A stretch of DNA of 64,000 nt from Aphanomyces cochlioides (GCA_019828595.1 JAHQRK010000037.1:124001-188000), one strand, 5' to 3'; counted from the stretch's first letter, positions 1-10,494 are shown. A program made the numbers and translations. Notes: generated from the letters alone by a model not told the origin.

Positions 1-130
1 CCCATACTTTTCCCTGCCTGAAATCTGGGATGACTATGAAATTGGACGATGTCGCCCCCCTACCTAACATGCCGTCGATTCGCCTCTGGATCCGACGAAG
101 AGAAACCAGCCGGATTCAATAAATCCGTGT

Positions 131-1417
131 ATGACCATACCCAACCCGGATTCGATAAATCCGAGTTTGACCTTACCGCCATTACCCGGCCCCAAGCCGA
201 AGACAGATTCAGATTCGAATCTTGTGCGACGAACCATGACGGATTTTAAAAATCCCCCCTCTGACAATACCAAGCGCTACCAAAATCACGAGGATCGTGA
301 TGTACTAACCCCGAGACCCACGTGGGATAAATCGGGCTTGTCCTCTCCCTCGCTTGTGAAAACCACACCCCTCATTGAACCACCGGTTGTATTTGTATCG
401 AAGTTATCAGAGTCATTGTGTGACTCATCTACCGAACAACCGTGTGATGTTTCACCTCCGTTACCCGAGCCGATCACGAGTGGTAATCGTCTCTTGACCT
501 TTGAATACGAAACGGACGATGCAAGTACCCCTTTCGACTTACCCCCATTAGAACCCTTGTCCGACGAAGAATTAGACAACGAATCTGGGTCTGACGAACT
601 TGAAACCAAACCGACGGAAACCCACCAGAAATCCTCTCTTCACTCGGAGGCCTCCTCCGTAGACCAACTTGTGACTAACCCTCTGAATGAGCCCGACCAA
701 CCTGACTTGTCGAGTGCTCCAGATCTGACCCCTAATTCATTACGGAGCAATGAGATTCCTGCTCCCGTGTTTACTCCCGCTCAACTTGAAGCTATTGTTA
801 CTGGCGATTTTGTTGGCATCCCGGAATCTGTCGCTGATATTGAAGACAGAATGATGCCTATTTCCTCAGCGGATATTGAAAGTCAGATCAGGAAGATTCG
901 ATCCCGACGCAAGGATTCTGCTCACACGGACTTGGTGACAGCCATAACAAAGACACTGAAGAGACCCCTCACGAGAGACGAGAAGATTATGTTGGAAACG
1001 CCTGATGCGCTGGATGATCCTGACCGATGGTTAAAATGGTTCGAAACGACCTTGAATACTTGTGAAGAAGCTCGCCGGGCAAGCCGCGACTTTAGAAACT
1101 CCCACGAAGGCCGTCCCGCTATAGTTGCCGCTATTAAATGTTTTACTACGCGACAACTCCGACTATTTGACTCGGCCCACCCTGACTCATATACGACCCC
1201 GATTTCGTCAATTTCAATGAAGAATCCGACCATTACCCCCACGATCCGTTTGATAGAAGTACCGCCTCTATATCAGCGTACAAGTCTGCCTTGCGTACTC
1301 GGATTCATAAATCCGCGTCCGTCGGTAAGCCATGCCTTACCGTACGGTTCAAAGACAAAGCTGAATACCGTTACGACCGTCTGCAAGAACCTGTGTCGAT
1401 TCTCTTGTCAGACTTGA
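131..1417 (+). CDS. gag-like region of the gypsy element
   Basis: Open frame of 428 codons rich in Pro, Ser, Asp and Glu in its first 200 residues, followed by a more structured basic part. Its place just before the protease and its composition are why it is called gag; no CCHC zinc knuckle is visible. The frame probably leaves the true gag path near position 1185: from there the next frame gives better protein, and the last part of this ORF is likely out of frame. The start is uncertain because the 5' end of the element is missing. Confidence 0.7.
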   Translation: MTIPNPDSINPSLTLPPLPGPKPKTDSDSNLVRRTMTDFKNPPSDNTKRYQNHEDRDVLTPRPTWDKSGLSSPSLVKTTPLIEPPVVFVSKLSESLCDSSTEQPCDVSPPLPEPITSGNRLLTFEYETDDASTPFDLPPLEPLSDEELDNESGSDELETKPTETHQKSSLHSEASSVDQLVTNPLNEPDQPDLSSAPDLTPNSLRSNEIPAPVFTPAQLEAIVTGDFVGIPESVADIEDRMMPISSADIESQIRKIRSRRKDSAHTDLVTAITKTLKRPLTRDEKIMLETPDALDDPDRWLKWFETTLNTCEEARRASRDFRNSHEGRPAIVAAIKCFTTRQLRLFDSAHPDSYTTPISSISMKNPTITPTIRLIEVPPLYQRTSLPCVLGFINPRPSVSHALPYGSKTKLNTVTTVCKNLCRFSCQT

Positions 1418-2850
1418 AGAAAACCCGCCTGAATGGAAAACTATGGCGACGTATCCGAGGGGCGACTCCGGTTCGCCGTACACTGATTTCTCAAATTCTG
1501 AAGTCTAGTCCGAGTAGCCCCGACCCAGACCTCGAACCCGTCCCGAGTAATCCGACTCCGACTGTATCGGATCCGGACCAGGCTCGAGACACCTCTGAAG
1601 CTCTAGTAGCTATGCTACTTGACGAATTACCTTCCGACCCGACTAGCCTATCTAGTCTGGGGGGTGATAGAGCACCCCCACGGCCTCACCCACCTGACGG
1701 CAAAGATTTGTTCACAAACCCCTCGAACAGTCCGGCCCGATTATTGTGCGCAATCGGACCATTGAATCAAGCTCCGACTATTGCTGTAACCATTAACGGC
1801 GTCCCGGTCAGCGCTCTTATAGACACTGGTGCGATCATCAGTGTTATCAGTGAAGAGTGCTGGGTCCGAGCCGGATCGCCGACACTTTGGAAATCTCGGA
1901 CCAACATGATTTCTGTACAGGGTCAATCCTTACAAACCCTGGGGCTGCGTACGTTTACAATCCGTCTGGCTGAACGTTCGGAACTATTCCCTTTCCACGT
2001 CATGCCAGGCACTGTTTCGCACTGTATACTTGGGATCGACTATCTCCGACGAGTCCATTCTCAAATCGACTTAGTTCAAAATTGCCTGATCGTGCCCGGA
2101 ACCAACCAACCATTATCATTGATCCGCGAGTCGGATTTCGTCAATCCTTCCAACGAACGCGTGACCTCGATTTCATCCATTACTAGGGCAAACCCAATCT
2201 CGACAAAAATCACGATCAAAGAATCGCTGCGATTACCGGGATACCACCGACAAATGGTCTGTTGCATGCCGCTTGCATCTATTCTCGAAGGAACTCATGT
2301 CTTAGTGGAAGCCACGATAGCTTCCGACATCATTCTAGTAGCCCGATCACTTAATACGGTCCACCATGGAGTTGTCTGGGTACAAGTTCAGAACCCGACG
2401 GAAAGCGAGATTGACTGGGGACCACAAACCCAGATCGGCACAGCAACGGTCTTACCGGCTGACTATCGCGACGGCACTTCTATTGATTCAGCGTCGACTC
2501 GGCATTCGACGAAAGATGACGTAAATCCTGGTGTACTGACTCAGACTGACTCAATACGCGACCCGACTCGGACTGACACTGACAAAATTCCGGTTGCATT
2601 GACCCATCAAATTTACCCCGGATTGATAGCAGTGGTGGCCGACAATACTCGCCCTAAGAACCCCAACAAGCGTGTTGCTGTTAAAGAAGAGATCCCTATC
2701 AACTGGGAGGGGTCGAGTCTTAACCCCTTACAACGCGAACGATACGCCAACTGCTACTCGAATTCGATCTGTTCGTTACGACGTCCAATGCGCCCGGAAG
2801 GACAGACCGGATCAAATGCACGATCAACACGGGAAACGCTGCTCCGGTAA
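1291..2850 (+). CDS. gag C-terminus and retroviral-type aspartic protease
   Basis: 519-codon frame. The protease is shown by the active-site motif LIDTGA near residues 176-181 (Asp codon at 1822), followed by a hydrophobic strand and an ILGIDYL stretch near 2025-2045, as in pepsin-like retroviral proteases. Sensible protein in this frame begins before the first ATG, at about 1190, so gag and protease were probably one polyprotein. Near 2750 the frame fails and the linker to RT continues in another frame, which marks a second frameshift. Confidence 0.8.
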   Translation: MRTRIHKSASVGKPCLTVRFKDKAEYRYDRLQEPVSILLSDLKKTRLNGKLWRRIRGATPVRRTLISQILKSSPSSPDPDLEPVPSNPTPTVSDPDQARDTSEALVAMLLDELPSDPTSLSSLGGDRAPPRPHPPDGKDLFTNPSNSPARLLCAIGPLNQAPTIAVTINGVPVSALIDTGAIISVISEECWVRAGSPTLWKSRTNMISVQGQSLQTLGLRTFTIRLAERSELFPFHVMPGTVSHCILGIDYLRRVHSQIDLVQNCLIVPGTNQPLSLIRESDFVNPSNERVTSISSITRANPISTKITIKESLRLPGYHRQMVCCMPLASILEGTHVLVEATIASDIILVARSLNTVHHGVVWVQVQNPTESEIDWGPQTQIGTATVLPADYRDGTSIDSASTRHSTKDDVNPGVLTQTDSIRDPTRTDTDKIPVALTHQIYPGLIAVVADNTRPKNPNKRVAVKEEIPINWEGSSLNPLQRERYANCYSNSICSLRRPMRPEGQTGSNARSTRETLLR

Positions 2851-2867
2851 AATCAGCTCCTTTTCGT

Positions 2868-5780
2868 GTGTCTCAAAGGGAAGGTGAACTTATGGAAGCC
2901 GAAATACGCCAGTATGAAGAACTCGGATTAATTCGTCCATCAACCAGCCCCTGGGCAAGTCCTGTCCTGATGATAAGGAAGCCAGACGGATCAATCCGAT
3001 TCTGTATTGACTACAGAAAACTCAATGATGTGACGATCAAGGATCGATATCCTATGCCCCGTGTCGACGATGTGCTCGATGTCCTTGGTAAATCTAAGTA
3101 CTTCTCCACGATGGATGTCGCGTCTGGGTATTGGAACCTCCGTATGGACGAAGAATCTATTCCGAAAACGGCTTTTATATGCAAGTTCGGCCTCTATGAA
3201 TGGCTCGTTATGCCCTTTGGCCTGTGTAACGCCGTGCCTCAATTCGAGCGGCTCATGGAAGATGTCCTCCGAGACCATCTCTGGCAATCCTGTTTGGTAT
3301 ACCTGGATGATGTCATCGTCTTCAGTGCGGATTTTGCTTCCCATTTATCACGACTCAGACAAGTATTGCAATTCTTGCAGGATGCTGGATTCAAGTTAAA
3401 AATTTCCAAGTGCCACTGGGGCAAGACATCGGTAACGTTTCTGGGACATATTGTTACTCCCGCCGGGATTTTGCCAAATCCCGAAAAGGTCAAATCCGTG
3501 TTGAAAATCCGACCGCTGCGAAATGTGGCCGAAGTCCGTGCATTCCTCGGATTAGCAGGATACTTCAGAAGATCCATACAAGGGTTCGCGGCTATCTCCA
3601 AGCCACTCGAACACTTGAAAACCGCCGAAAAATTCGTCTGGACATCCGAATGCGACGACGCCCTAAACATACTGAAGCGAAAACTCGTGAGTCCGCCTAT
3701 CTTGGCATACCCCGATTTTGATCTACCATTCTTCATCCTCGTCGACGCTTGCCCGATCGCAGTTGGCGCGGTACTTATGCAGCACCAAAACAAGAAAGAT
3801 CGCGTGGTCGCGTACGCAAGCCAAGCTTTGGACTCTACTCAACAAAAATGGATCACCAAGCACGATGGCGTGTCGGAAAATGAATGCTACGGAATCGTAT
3901 GGGCCACCAAGAAATTCCGACCATACATCGACAGACGACCTTTCACAATTTACACGGATCACGGAGCTCTCGTCTGGCTATTTAAGCCCGGATCTCACTC
4001 TACAAACGGCAAACTTGCACGATGGGTTGTTCACTTGCAAAGTCTGGATTTTACTGTTGTACACAGACCCGGATCGAAGATGGGATGCGCGGACGGACTC
4101 TCGCGGTTACCACTCGAACCGACACTCGCAGATATCGAGTCGTCACCCACTTATCGATATGACGTGTCCACCTCTGAGTGGGTCCGACAACATTCAATCG
4201 CAGCAATTCAAACTCGGAGCAAATCCGTGTCCAATGCTCGACCACGAACACGTCTCGTGTCGGAACAACCAGAGTCTGACACGAATCCCGAACCTCCAGA
4301 TCCAGATCCACTCGGCCGTACCCCGAGAACGGATTTTTCCAATCCGACCACAACAAACGAATCCGAGGACGGATTTTTCTCTTCCAGGGGGGAGGGGGAC
4401 TCCCAGTCGGATGAAAATGAGGAAACAAGGAGTATCCCATCGGCAATGCTACCCAAGTACTCAAGATTTACATACCGACTGCCGCCAAAATTACTCCGAG
4501 TCGAGCAAGCCAAGGATTTATTCGTTCAAGCTGTGAAAGGATATCTCCAAGACAACGTCATGCCTATGGACTCGGATACACTCCAGATACTAACACGGAC
4601 TGGAAAACACTTCACCATCGACAAGAATATCCTATACCGTCGAACCATACTGAAATCGCCATTGCGAAATCCGAGCGTGATCAAAGTGCCTGTTATCCCG
4701 CTGACCATGATCAAGACTATCCTTGAAATCTGTCACGATTCATCTCTATCTGGACATTTTGGCGTCGTCCGAACGACTGAACGCGTCAAACGAATCGGAT
4801 ATTGGCGTGGATGGCGTGATGACGTGGCCGAGTATTGCAAGAAATGCCTAAGATGTGGAGACGCTAAGGGAACCAGACCCTGGAAACAAGGATTGACCCA
4901 CAGAATGCCGGTTTACAAACTGCGCGGGCCGTTTAGTTTCCTTGTTGTAGACGCACTCGGACCGTTCCCACTCACCCCGACTGGCAACAAGTTCGTGCTG
5001 ATCTTTGTGGATTACTTTACACGGTGGCCCGAAGCTTTCGCGGTTCCAGACTTGAAGACGTCAACATTCATCCGGATCCTGGTGGATGAAATTACGTGCC
5101 GATACGGCGTTCCAGACCATCTACTCTCGGATCGAGGGACGAACTTCGTATCCGAGTTGGCCAAGAACATTTACAAAACACTCGGTATCGACAAATTAGC
5201 GAGCGCTCCGAGTCACCCACAAGGACAAGGACTTGTCGAAAGATTCAACTCCACGTTGGCGACCATCATGAAAATGTACGTTAACTCCCTGCAGACGGAT
5301 TGGGATACGTATCTGCCTCGACTGCTATGGGCATATCGATCAGCTTACCATGAGACCCTGAACGATACTCCTTACTTTTGTCTGTTCGGTCGTGATCCGG
5401 TGCAACCCTTGGACCTCGTCTTTGTGAATCAAGACCCGGCTTGGAAGTCGGATGAACTTCCACAATGGAGACGCCAACAGAGTGCCTTGTTCCGAGCCAC
5501 CAGACATTTGGTAGAGAGACAACTTACCAATGGGCACAACAAAACGGCTCGGACGAAATCGAGTCAGATCAGGATTGAATTTGAACCCGCCAACTCTGTG
5601 TGGGTCTACCAACACTTTCGAAAGACGAGCGACCCGGACGACAAACGGATCAAAAAGCTCGCCTGTAGTTGGCACGGACCGTATCGGATCCACAGCAAAC
5701 AAGGAGACAACACGTATTGTATCTACCTTCCCTTCCATCTCATCATGATCGAATCGTACCGATCAATGTGGACCGCCTGA
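2868..5780 (+). CDS. pol: reverse transcriptase, RNase H, integrase
   Basis: 970 codons. Reverse transcriptase: LPFG-type motif VMPFGLCNA near 3210 and catalytic YLDD at residues 145-148. RNase H: ILVDA near residue 290 and TDHGALVWL near 3957. Integrase: an HHCC zinc finger near 4730-4860 (CHDSSLSGH and CKKCLRC) and catalytic D694, D755 and E791, giving exact DD35E spacing. The same frame reaches back to about 2752, so the annotated first codon is only the first start-like codon. The final 15 or so residues are out of frame; the true polyprotein continues in the next frame from about 5725. Confidence 0.93.
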   Translation: MSQREGELMEAEIRQYEELGLIRPSTSPWASPVLMIRKPDGSIRFCIDYRKLNDVTIKDRYPMPRVDDVLDVLGKSKYFSTMDVASGYWNLRMDEESIPKTAFICKFGLYEWLVMPFGLCNAVPQFERLMEDVLRDHLWQSCLVYLDDVIVFSADFASHLSRLRQVLQFLQDAGFKLKISKCHWGKTSVTFLGHIVTPAGILPNPEKVKSVLKIRPLRNVAEVRAFLGLAGYFRRSIQGFAAISKPLEHLKTAEKFVWTSECDDALNILKRKLVSPPILAYPDFDLPFFILVDACPIAVGAVLMQHQNKKDRVVAYASQALDSTQQKWITKHDGVSENECYGIVWATKKFRPYIDRRPFTIYTDHGALVWLFKPGSHSTNGKLARWVVHLQSLDFTVVHRPGSKMGCADGLSRLPLEPTLADIESSPTYRYDVSTSEWVRQHSIAAIQTRSKSVSNARPRTRLVSEQPESDTNPEPPDPDPLGRTPRTDFSNPTTTNESEDGFFSSRGEGDSQSDENEETRSIPSAMLPKYSRFTYRLPPKLLRVEQAKDLFVQAVKGYLQDNVMPMDSDTLQILTRTGKHFTIDKNILYRRTILKSPLRNPSVIKVPVIPLTMIKTILEICHDSSLSGHFGVVRTTERVKRIGYWRGWRDDVAEYCKKCLRCGDAKGTRPWKQGLTHRMPVYKLRGPFSFLVVDALGPFPLTPTGNKFVLIFVDYFTRWPEAFAVPDLKTSTFIRILVDEITCRYGVPDHLLSDRGTNFVSELAKNIYKTLGIDKLASAPSHPQGQGLVERFNSTLATIMKMYVNSLQTDWDTYLPRLLWAYRSAYHETLNDTPYFCLFGRDPVQPLDLVFVNQDPAWKSDELPQWRRQQSALFRATRHLVERQLTNGHNKTARTKSSQIRIEFEPANSVWVYQHFRKTSDPDDKRIKKLACSWHGPYRIHSKQGDNTYCIYLPFHLIMIESYRSMWTA

Positions 5781-6157
5781 AGAAGTTCCAAGGTCATTGG
5801 TCTAGGCCATACGACGACGAGATTCCTAGTCGACTGGCGAATAACAAGGCTGGTTCATCGGACCCCTCTCAATCCGAGCCGGACTCCGATCCATTGGATG
5901 CCCAGCTGGACTCGGATTTGTTACCCTCCACCAGCTATGTAGATCGGATTCAATACTCCGATGGCGACGTGGCTTATGTGAACACGGACTCACCTATCAC
6001 GGAAATCCTGGATAAACGATGGCTACCTGGTAAATCCATCGAGTACCTGACGAGACATGCCGATGGAAATACTTACTGGACCTCGAGATCCCGACTTCGC
6101 GGTTACCCGTCATTCGTCGCGGAATTTGAAAATAAGAGACGTTCCGAATCCGGATAA
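5725..6157 (+). CDS. pol C-terminus with chromodomain-like tail
   Basis: This frame picks up the polyprotein after the integrase (PSLPSHHDRIVPINVDRLKK) and ends with a chromodomain-like segment: a VDRI strand near residue 92 of the open frame, then ILDKR, an IEYLTRHAD strand and an aromatic TYWTSRS. In chromoviruses this domain directs integration by reading histone marks. It is separated from pol by a one-base frameshift near 5725. The call rests on position and pattern; aromatic cage residues could not be assigned firmly. Confidence 0.65.
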
Positions 6158-6427
6158 CCACCTTTACGAAGAAGCAAAAGATTATCGGAAATGGACGTGG
6201 AACCTGACGATACGACTTTGTTTTAAAATTGATTACCCAAATTCCGACTCGGACTTGAAAGCTTGGAATCCGGCTCGGACATGGAACTTATATTGCTTGT
6301 ATGGATTGGTTTAGACTTTGGTACTCATTATACCTGGATTTCGAGACGGGTTGATCGCCTGGAGATTGGAATTCGACTCGAATTTGGAAGTAGTGTTAGT
6401 GGACACTCCGAACTCGGATTGAAAAAG

Positions 6428-6499
6428 GCGCTTTGGCTTAGTTGTCAAGGCGTCAGACTTTCGTCCCGAAGGTCCTGGGTTCAATTCCACGGATGCGCT
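6428..6499 (+). pseudogene. degenerate tRNA-like sequence
   Basis: A tRNA-sized stretch has an A-box-like TGGCTTAGTTG, a B-box-like GGTTCAATTCC and complementary ends (GCGCTTT against GATGCGC, one mismatch). The anticodon loop would be CTTTCGT (Glu TTC), but its stem has two mismatches and the T stem also two. It is therefore likely a decayed tRNA or tRNA-derived insertion, not a functional gene. It sits inside the gypsy element between pol and the antisense ORF. Confidence 0.4.
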
Positions 6500-6830
6500 A
6501 TCTGGTATATTACGGTACACCAGAATATCCGTATGAAGTGGAATTGTATCCGGACATGGAGGGGGCAATAGTCAAGTCGAGTATAAAACCGCAACGCCAT
6601 GCTATCCATTCAAATCAAGTCCAAGTCGCTTTTGTCTCTCTTTCATTTGATTGTCTGTGACGCGCAACTCCCTTTGGGAGTACGACTTTGGCGAAAATTG
6701 TGAAATCATGCATCCGAATCTGGTCCAACTCGGGACACTCGGACGTGGATTTTTGTTGTTGTCTAAACTTGTGGAAAGTCGAACTCTGAATTGAACCTTT
6801 CACCCGAACTCGGATTTTCAAACAAAAGAC

Positions 6831-7211
6831 TCATACGAAATTATGAAGACTCATTCGAGTAATGGAAACTCTCAAGCAAATCCGATCGCTCTCTTGGCAT
6901 TGCTTCTCGAGCTCGTGGACTTGCTTTTGGAGATCTTTCTTCTCGGTTGTCAGCGTGTCGATCTTCGTTTTCATTGTTGTATGAACGCTGGACAGCTCCG
7001 TGACCTGCTTCTTGAGTCCTTCGAGATCGAGCTTCATGGCGTCGTAGTCCTTGCGCGGCACAACGCTGTCGTCCTTTTCCCGCTCGGCCAGGAACAAAGC
7101 CAAATTCTCAAGATCCCGCTGGATGGGACGCAGGAGCTTGGACAGAGATCCCATACTCTTGACCGCGTCGTGGACCAAGTCGGCCGGCGCGCGCTGTGGA
7201 GTCTCCGACAT
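6831..7211 (-). CDS. antisense coiled-coil ORF between pol and 3' LTR
   Basis: 126 codons, starting MSETPQRAPADLVHDAVKSM. Residues 20-110 are strongly helical, charged and heptad-like (LAEREKDD, LKKQVTELSS, LQKQVHELEKQ), so a coiled coil is very likely. It lies inside the retrotransposon but on the opposite strand, 160 bp before the LTR. I do not recognise a family. It could be a retrotransposon accessory gene, as antisense ORFs occur in this position in some gypsy lineages, or a captured host fragment. The clean composition argues against a chance frame. Confidence 0.55.
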   Translation of the reverse strand: MSETPQRAPADLVHDAVKSMGSLSKLLRPIQRDLENLALFLAEREKDDSVVPRKDYDAMKLDLEGLKKQVTELSSVHTTMKTKIDTLTTEKKDLQKQVHELEKQCQESDRICLRVSITRMSLHNFV

Positions 7212-7360
7212 TTTGCACGATGCCCAGGTTCACGTTTCGTGTCCTCCCTGTCGCTTGGCGAACGAACTGGCTATTCCTGGTCCTATCCGAGCAACCGCAA
7301 ATCGGCCTAGTTAGGCTTCGAATCGAGTCTTTTCGGGTCAAATCAGGAGCTTTGACATTT

Positions 7361-7372
7361 AGTCTGGGGGGA
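7361..7372 (+). other. polypurine tract
   Basis: AGTCTGGGGGGA directly precedes the TGTGGCGT start of the LTR, as expected for the plus-strand primer of an LTR retrotransposon. Confidence 0.8.
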
Positions 7373-7894
7373 TGTGGCGTCAACTGTCACATGACGGTTG
7401 GTCGTCTAAAGTCCGGCCAACTGGCTAATCTACGACTCCCGTTCAACTGCCTCGACCAAGCCGAGCTTACTGTCTAGTGCTATGGCAATCCTGGTCCGAT
7501 TGGAAAGTCCTGGACGGACTTGGATTCATACCTTCTCGCTCGGATTATCTGTCACTCGGATTGGTGTCCTTACACTCGGATCTTGCCCGACGACAATCCG
7601 GTACCCCTTTCTTCTTTCTGATTGGCGGCTCTCCGATTAGTAATGTCGCGCGTCGAACCCGCCTCCCATCATGTTTCATCTTCTTCTATTAATACCCCTT
7701 AGTTTACTGCGTATGTAGCTCTAGCTAGCCTTTCTAACCTCACAATCGTTTTTACCTTGAATCTTCCGAACGGTTGGTCCGTCGGTCGTCGCTGAATCAC
7801 CCCGTTCAGCTTCGCCCAACGTCAAACGTCGCTAGTCCGCTGCTTGAGATCGTATCTCAAGGAAACCCGGCGGAAACCAACATTTCACGCCACA
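7373..7894 (+). repeat. 3' LTR of the gypsy element
   Basis: 522 bp starting TGTGGCGT and ending ACGCCACA, which are exact 8-bp inverted ends of TG..CA type, directly after the polypurine tract. The following five bases TAAAT would be one half of the target-site duplication. The partner LTR is outside the window, so the boundary rests on the terminal inverted repeat and the polypurine tract. Confidence 0.85.
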
Positions 7895-8726
7895 TAAATA
7901 ACTCACTTCCATTAAGAAGCTGACCGTTCTATCCATGAGCTATCACGAGCCATCGAGCCAAGGCTCTAAATGCAACACTTGACGATTGGCTTAATAATAT
8001 GACCACACCTCACATAGCGAAACACCTGCTATGCTGAACGATTGTGTCATCCACCGACAGGTGTTTCATATCCAAGGTTCGACTGTATATGTAATGTTAT
8101 ATACAACATTTAATGTTATTCTGTGTCCTTTCTTGTACATTCCACGCTTTACCTTATAACAATGTGATCTACTGTTATCGACTGTGATTACTCCGTACAT
8201 CACGCAACATAATATATATTAGTGGTTATTCTCACAGTTCCATCAGCGCAGCCAGCCGCTAATCACATCAAAAGTAGTAATGGGTGTCAGGCCATGAGCC
8301 CAAAAAGCAAAAAATCATGCTTTTTGAAAGATGCTTTGCTGAAAACCAGTGATTGGTAGAAAGATTAAACCTGATGAAACAAGATTGGTTGGCTGATGGT
8401 GTCTTTATCCTTGCTGATAGCGATAACGAAGGGCTTCATTGCGTTAATATTCTACACCTAAGCTCTAATAACCGTTCATTTTACTGCGCATGTATTCTAG
8501 ACCTTAAACTAGCATCACTGATCATTTTTCGATGTATCTTCGTACTGCTCATTTGAGGTTATCAATTTTTGAGGTTCTCTCAATTCAAAATCATAAATTG
8601 TCGTGTGAAAAATAATATCCAATCATCGTTAAGAATTCAATTTCCTGTAATTTAATTGGCTAAAGGGATCCGAAAAATCTCAAAACGTCATTCAACATCG
8701 TTACCTGTAGATCTTTAGATGAGCTC
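7895..8726. other. intergenic, no gene seen
   Basis: AT-rich stretch between the LTR and the MULE remnant. A short plus-strand ORF (8353-8556) contains an ILADSDNEGL stretch that looks protein-like but matches nothing I can name. No RNA gene or clear repeat was seen. Confidence 0.5.
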
Positions 8727-10410
8727 CTATGCTTGATTTGATAATAAACAGTTTATGTTGCATACACCATCAATTGCAATGACATTTTGGCAATATTCAA
8801 ATGCGGATATACAAAACGCTGGGAGGAAAACACTTCTGTAAAAGTGACCAAAAAGCATCTCCATGTTTGCTAGTGAGCCAAGGTTGGCATCAGCGACCTG
8901 AGGCAAGTAGTTTTCAAGTTTCTCAAACGAACCATCAACGTTTCCGTACATTGACCGGGCCAACTCACGTTTTGCAATCCTTGCATTCGAAGGTGAGATG
9001 GTTTGACCGCGCTCCCGCTGGAAGAGGTTGATGATGACCTGGCCTATGAGATTTCTTGGGTCCGTGGCAAATTTGTCGGTGTACTACTCCGTCCGGCTTC
9101 AATTTTCCACTTTGGAAAATCGACTTGTCCGGGTTAACTTGTCCACTTTAGATATGATTGGATGAAAATCAACTGTGTTTGATCTAATTGGTAGATATTT
9201 GAGTCCTATTTGTGACGAAAGTGGTGTGTTCACAGGACGACGGATCGGCGTCAGAGAGAACACGATCATATCACGGGTCGACAGGTCTATCCTCTCGACT
9301 CTCTGTCTAAAGCATGAGTACTTTGCTCAAAACCATCTATTTTGCCTAACTATGCGCTTGAAAACTCTGTAGATTACTCAAAGTCGTGTCGACGTTTGCC
9401 TGTGACAACACCTCTTGGTATTCACAGAGATGCCACATCAAAACTTGGGTCGATGCCGCCACCATGATGCGATGTATACATCATGCATGTGTGTTTGTAT
9501 GTAGTCTTGCTGATTTCGGCTAAGACAAGGCTATGCACAAGGCGATCTCAGGCTGAACTGTGTTTGAGGTCGGGGGTGCAGTGGTTATGCATAAGGGGTT
9601 TGGGGGTTAATTGCATACATTTATCAAGTCAAGAGTTGGGTTACTTTTTGAACATGAATATCTCATCCAATTCGACATAAATCTTCGAAATTCTCTGCGC
9701 AATCCAATCGCCTTTGTAAAGGCAATCATTTAGAACCAATCATAGCTTCATAAAAAATTTCTCTGAGTTTTGCCGACATCCCAAAGTCAAAGTGGACAAT
9801 TGAAGTCGGACGGAGTAGTATTGTTGAAGTGGGTTTAATATCTACTCCCATTTTAGAAATTAGGTATATAGACCACATAAGACTAATATGCATCATTATG
9901 CAAGTGTTTCAAACACTAAGCATGTATATATAATCCAAAATATAGTAGATAACATTAAATCACTGAATATACCTGCACAACACAATACATATCAAGAGAA
10001 AATGGTATATACACAAAAATTATACCACAAAACAGACAGACAAGTCACGTACAGTCTCATGCGTCACCCCGGAATGATATCTCGCTGATTTGTCGTGAAA
10101 CAAAGGATGTTTAAGCATCAAATTCATGTCTGCGATCATGAGGGAACTGCCTTTCTTCTTGTCCCCTTGTACAAAAACTCGCAGGCTGATGTTGTGCATA
10201 TCCAACGAGCGTCAGTTGCACTTTGGTACCTTTTCACCCCATGGAAGCCTTGCTCAAGACTGAGCTGGTCGAGAGCCAACCTGGTAAATGTCAGACTCCC
10301 AAAATTGTGCTTCTGGTGGGAATTGATTATGTCATTGACAATGAATCCATCGATTCTGTCGGTAGGGGCGCTGTGAGCTTGTATTTGACTGCCGCCAGCA
10401 TGTAGTCTTC
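8727..10410 (-). pseudogene. Mutator-like (MULE) transposase remnant, split by a MITE
   Basis: Read on the minus strand, 10405-9880 gives an N-terminal region with a C-x4-C zinc-like motif (ICTTSAC) and the pattern HPLFHDKSARY typical of MULE N-termini. 9060-8727 continues with ARSMYGNVDGSFEKL and the start of the MULE core, FCISAFEYCQNVIAIDG, where the Asp is the first catalytic residue. A one-base deletion near 10160 breaks the frame, a 735-bp MITE separates the halves, and the core ends abruptly after IDG. The rest of the DDE domain is missing. Confidence 0.72.
9084..9818. mobile_element. TA-flanked MITE (Tc1/mariner type, Stowaway-like)
   Basis: The left end CTACTCCGTCCGGCTTC matches the reverse complement of the right end (GAAGTCGGACGGAGTAG) with one mismatch, and the inverted similarity runs about 35 bp. 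Both sides carry a TA duplication (9082-9083 and 9819-9820). No transposase is inside. TIR sequence and TA target site resemble Stowaway elements mobilised by Tc1/mariner transposases. It interrupts the MULE remnant. Confidence 0.82.
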
Positions 10411-10494
10411 GGAGATATACGAAGCCATTGCAAAACCAGTCACCTTGGAACTGCATCGTCCACCTCATCATGAAAAACGTATCCGATATTGTCA

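Larger units (their letters stand above)
1..7894 (+). mobile_element. Ty3/gypsy LTR retrotransposon, 5' end outside window
   Basis: Order seen is gag, aspartic protease, reverse transcriptase, RNase H, integrase, chromodomain, polypurine tract and 3' LTR. Integrase after RT/RNase H is the Ty3/gypsy order, and the C-terminal chromodomain suggests a chromovirus-like lineage. The 5' LTR and primer binding site lie before position 1. The reading frame changes near 1185, 2750 and 5725, each repairable by about one base, so this copy is probably dead, although the long RT-integrase frame is open. Between the chromodomain and the LTR lie an unusual 1.2 kb with a tRNA-like sequence and an antisense ORF. 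Confidence 0.93.

Noticed and set aside
8353..8556. Possible transposase piece with ILADSDNEGL
   Set aside because: Looks like an Asp motif of a transposase but is on the wrong strand for the nearby MULE and too short to assign.
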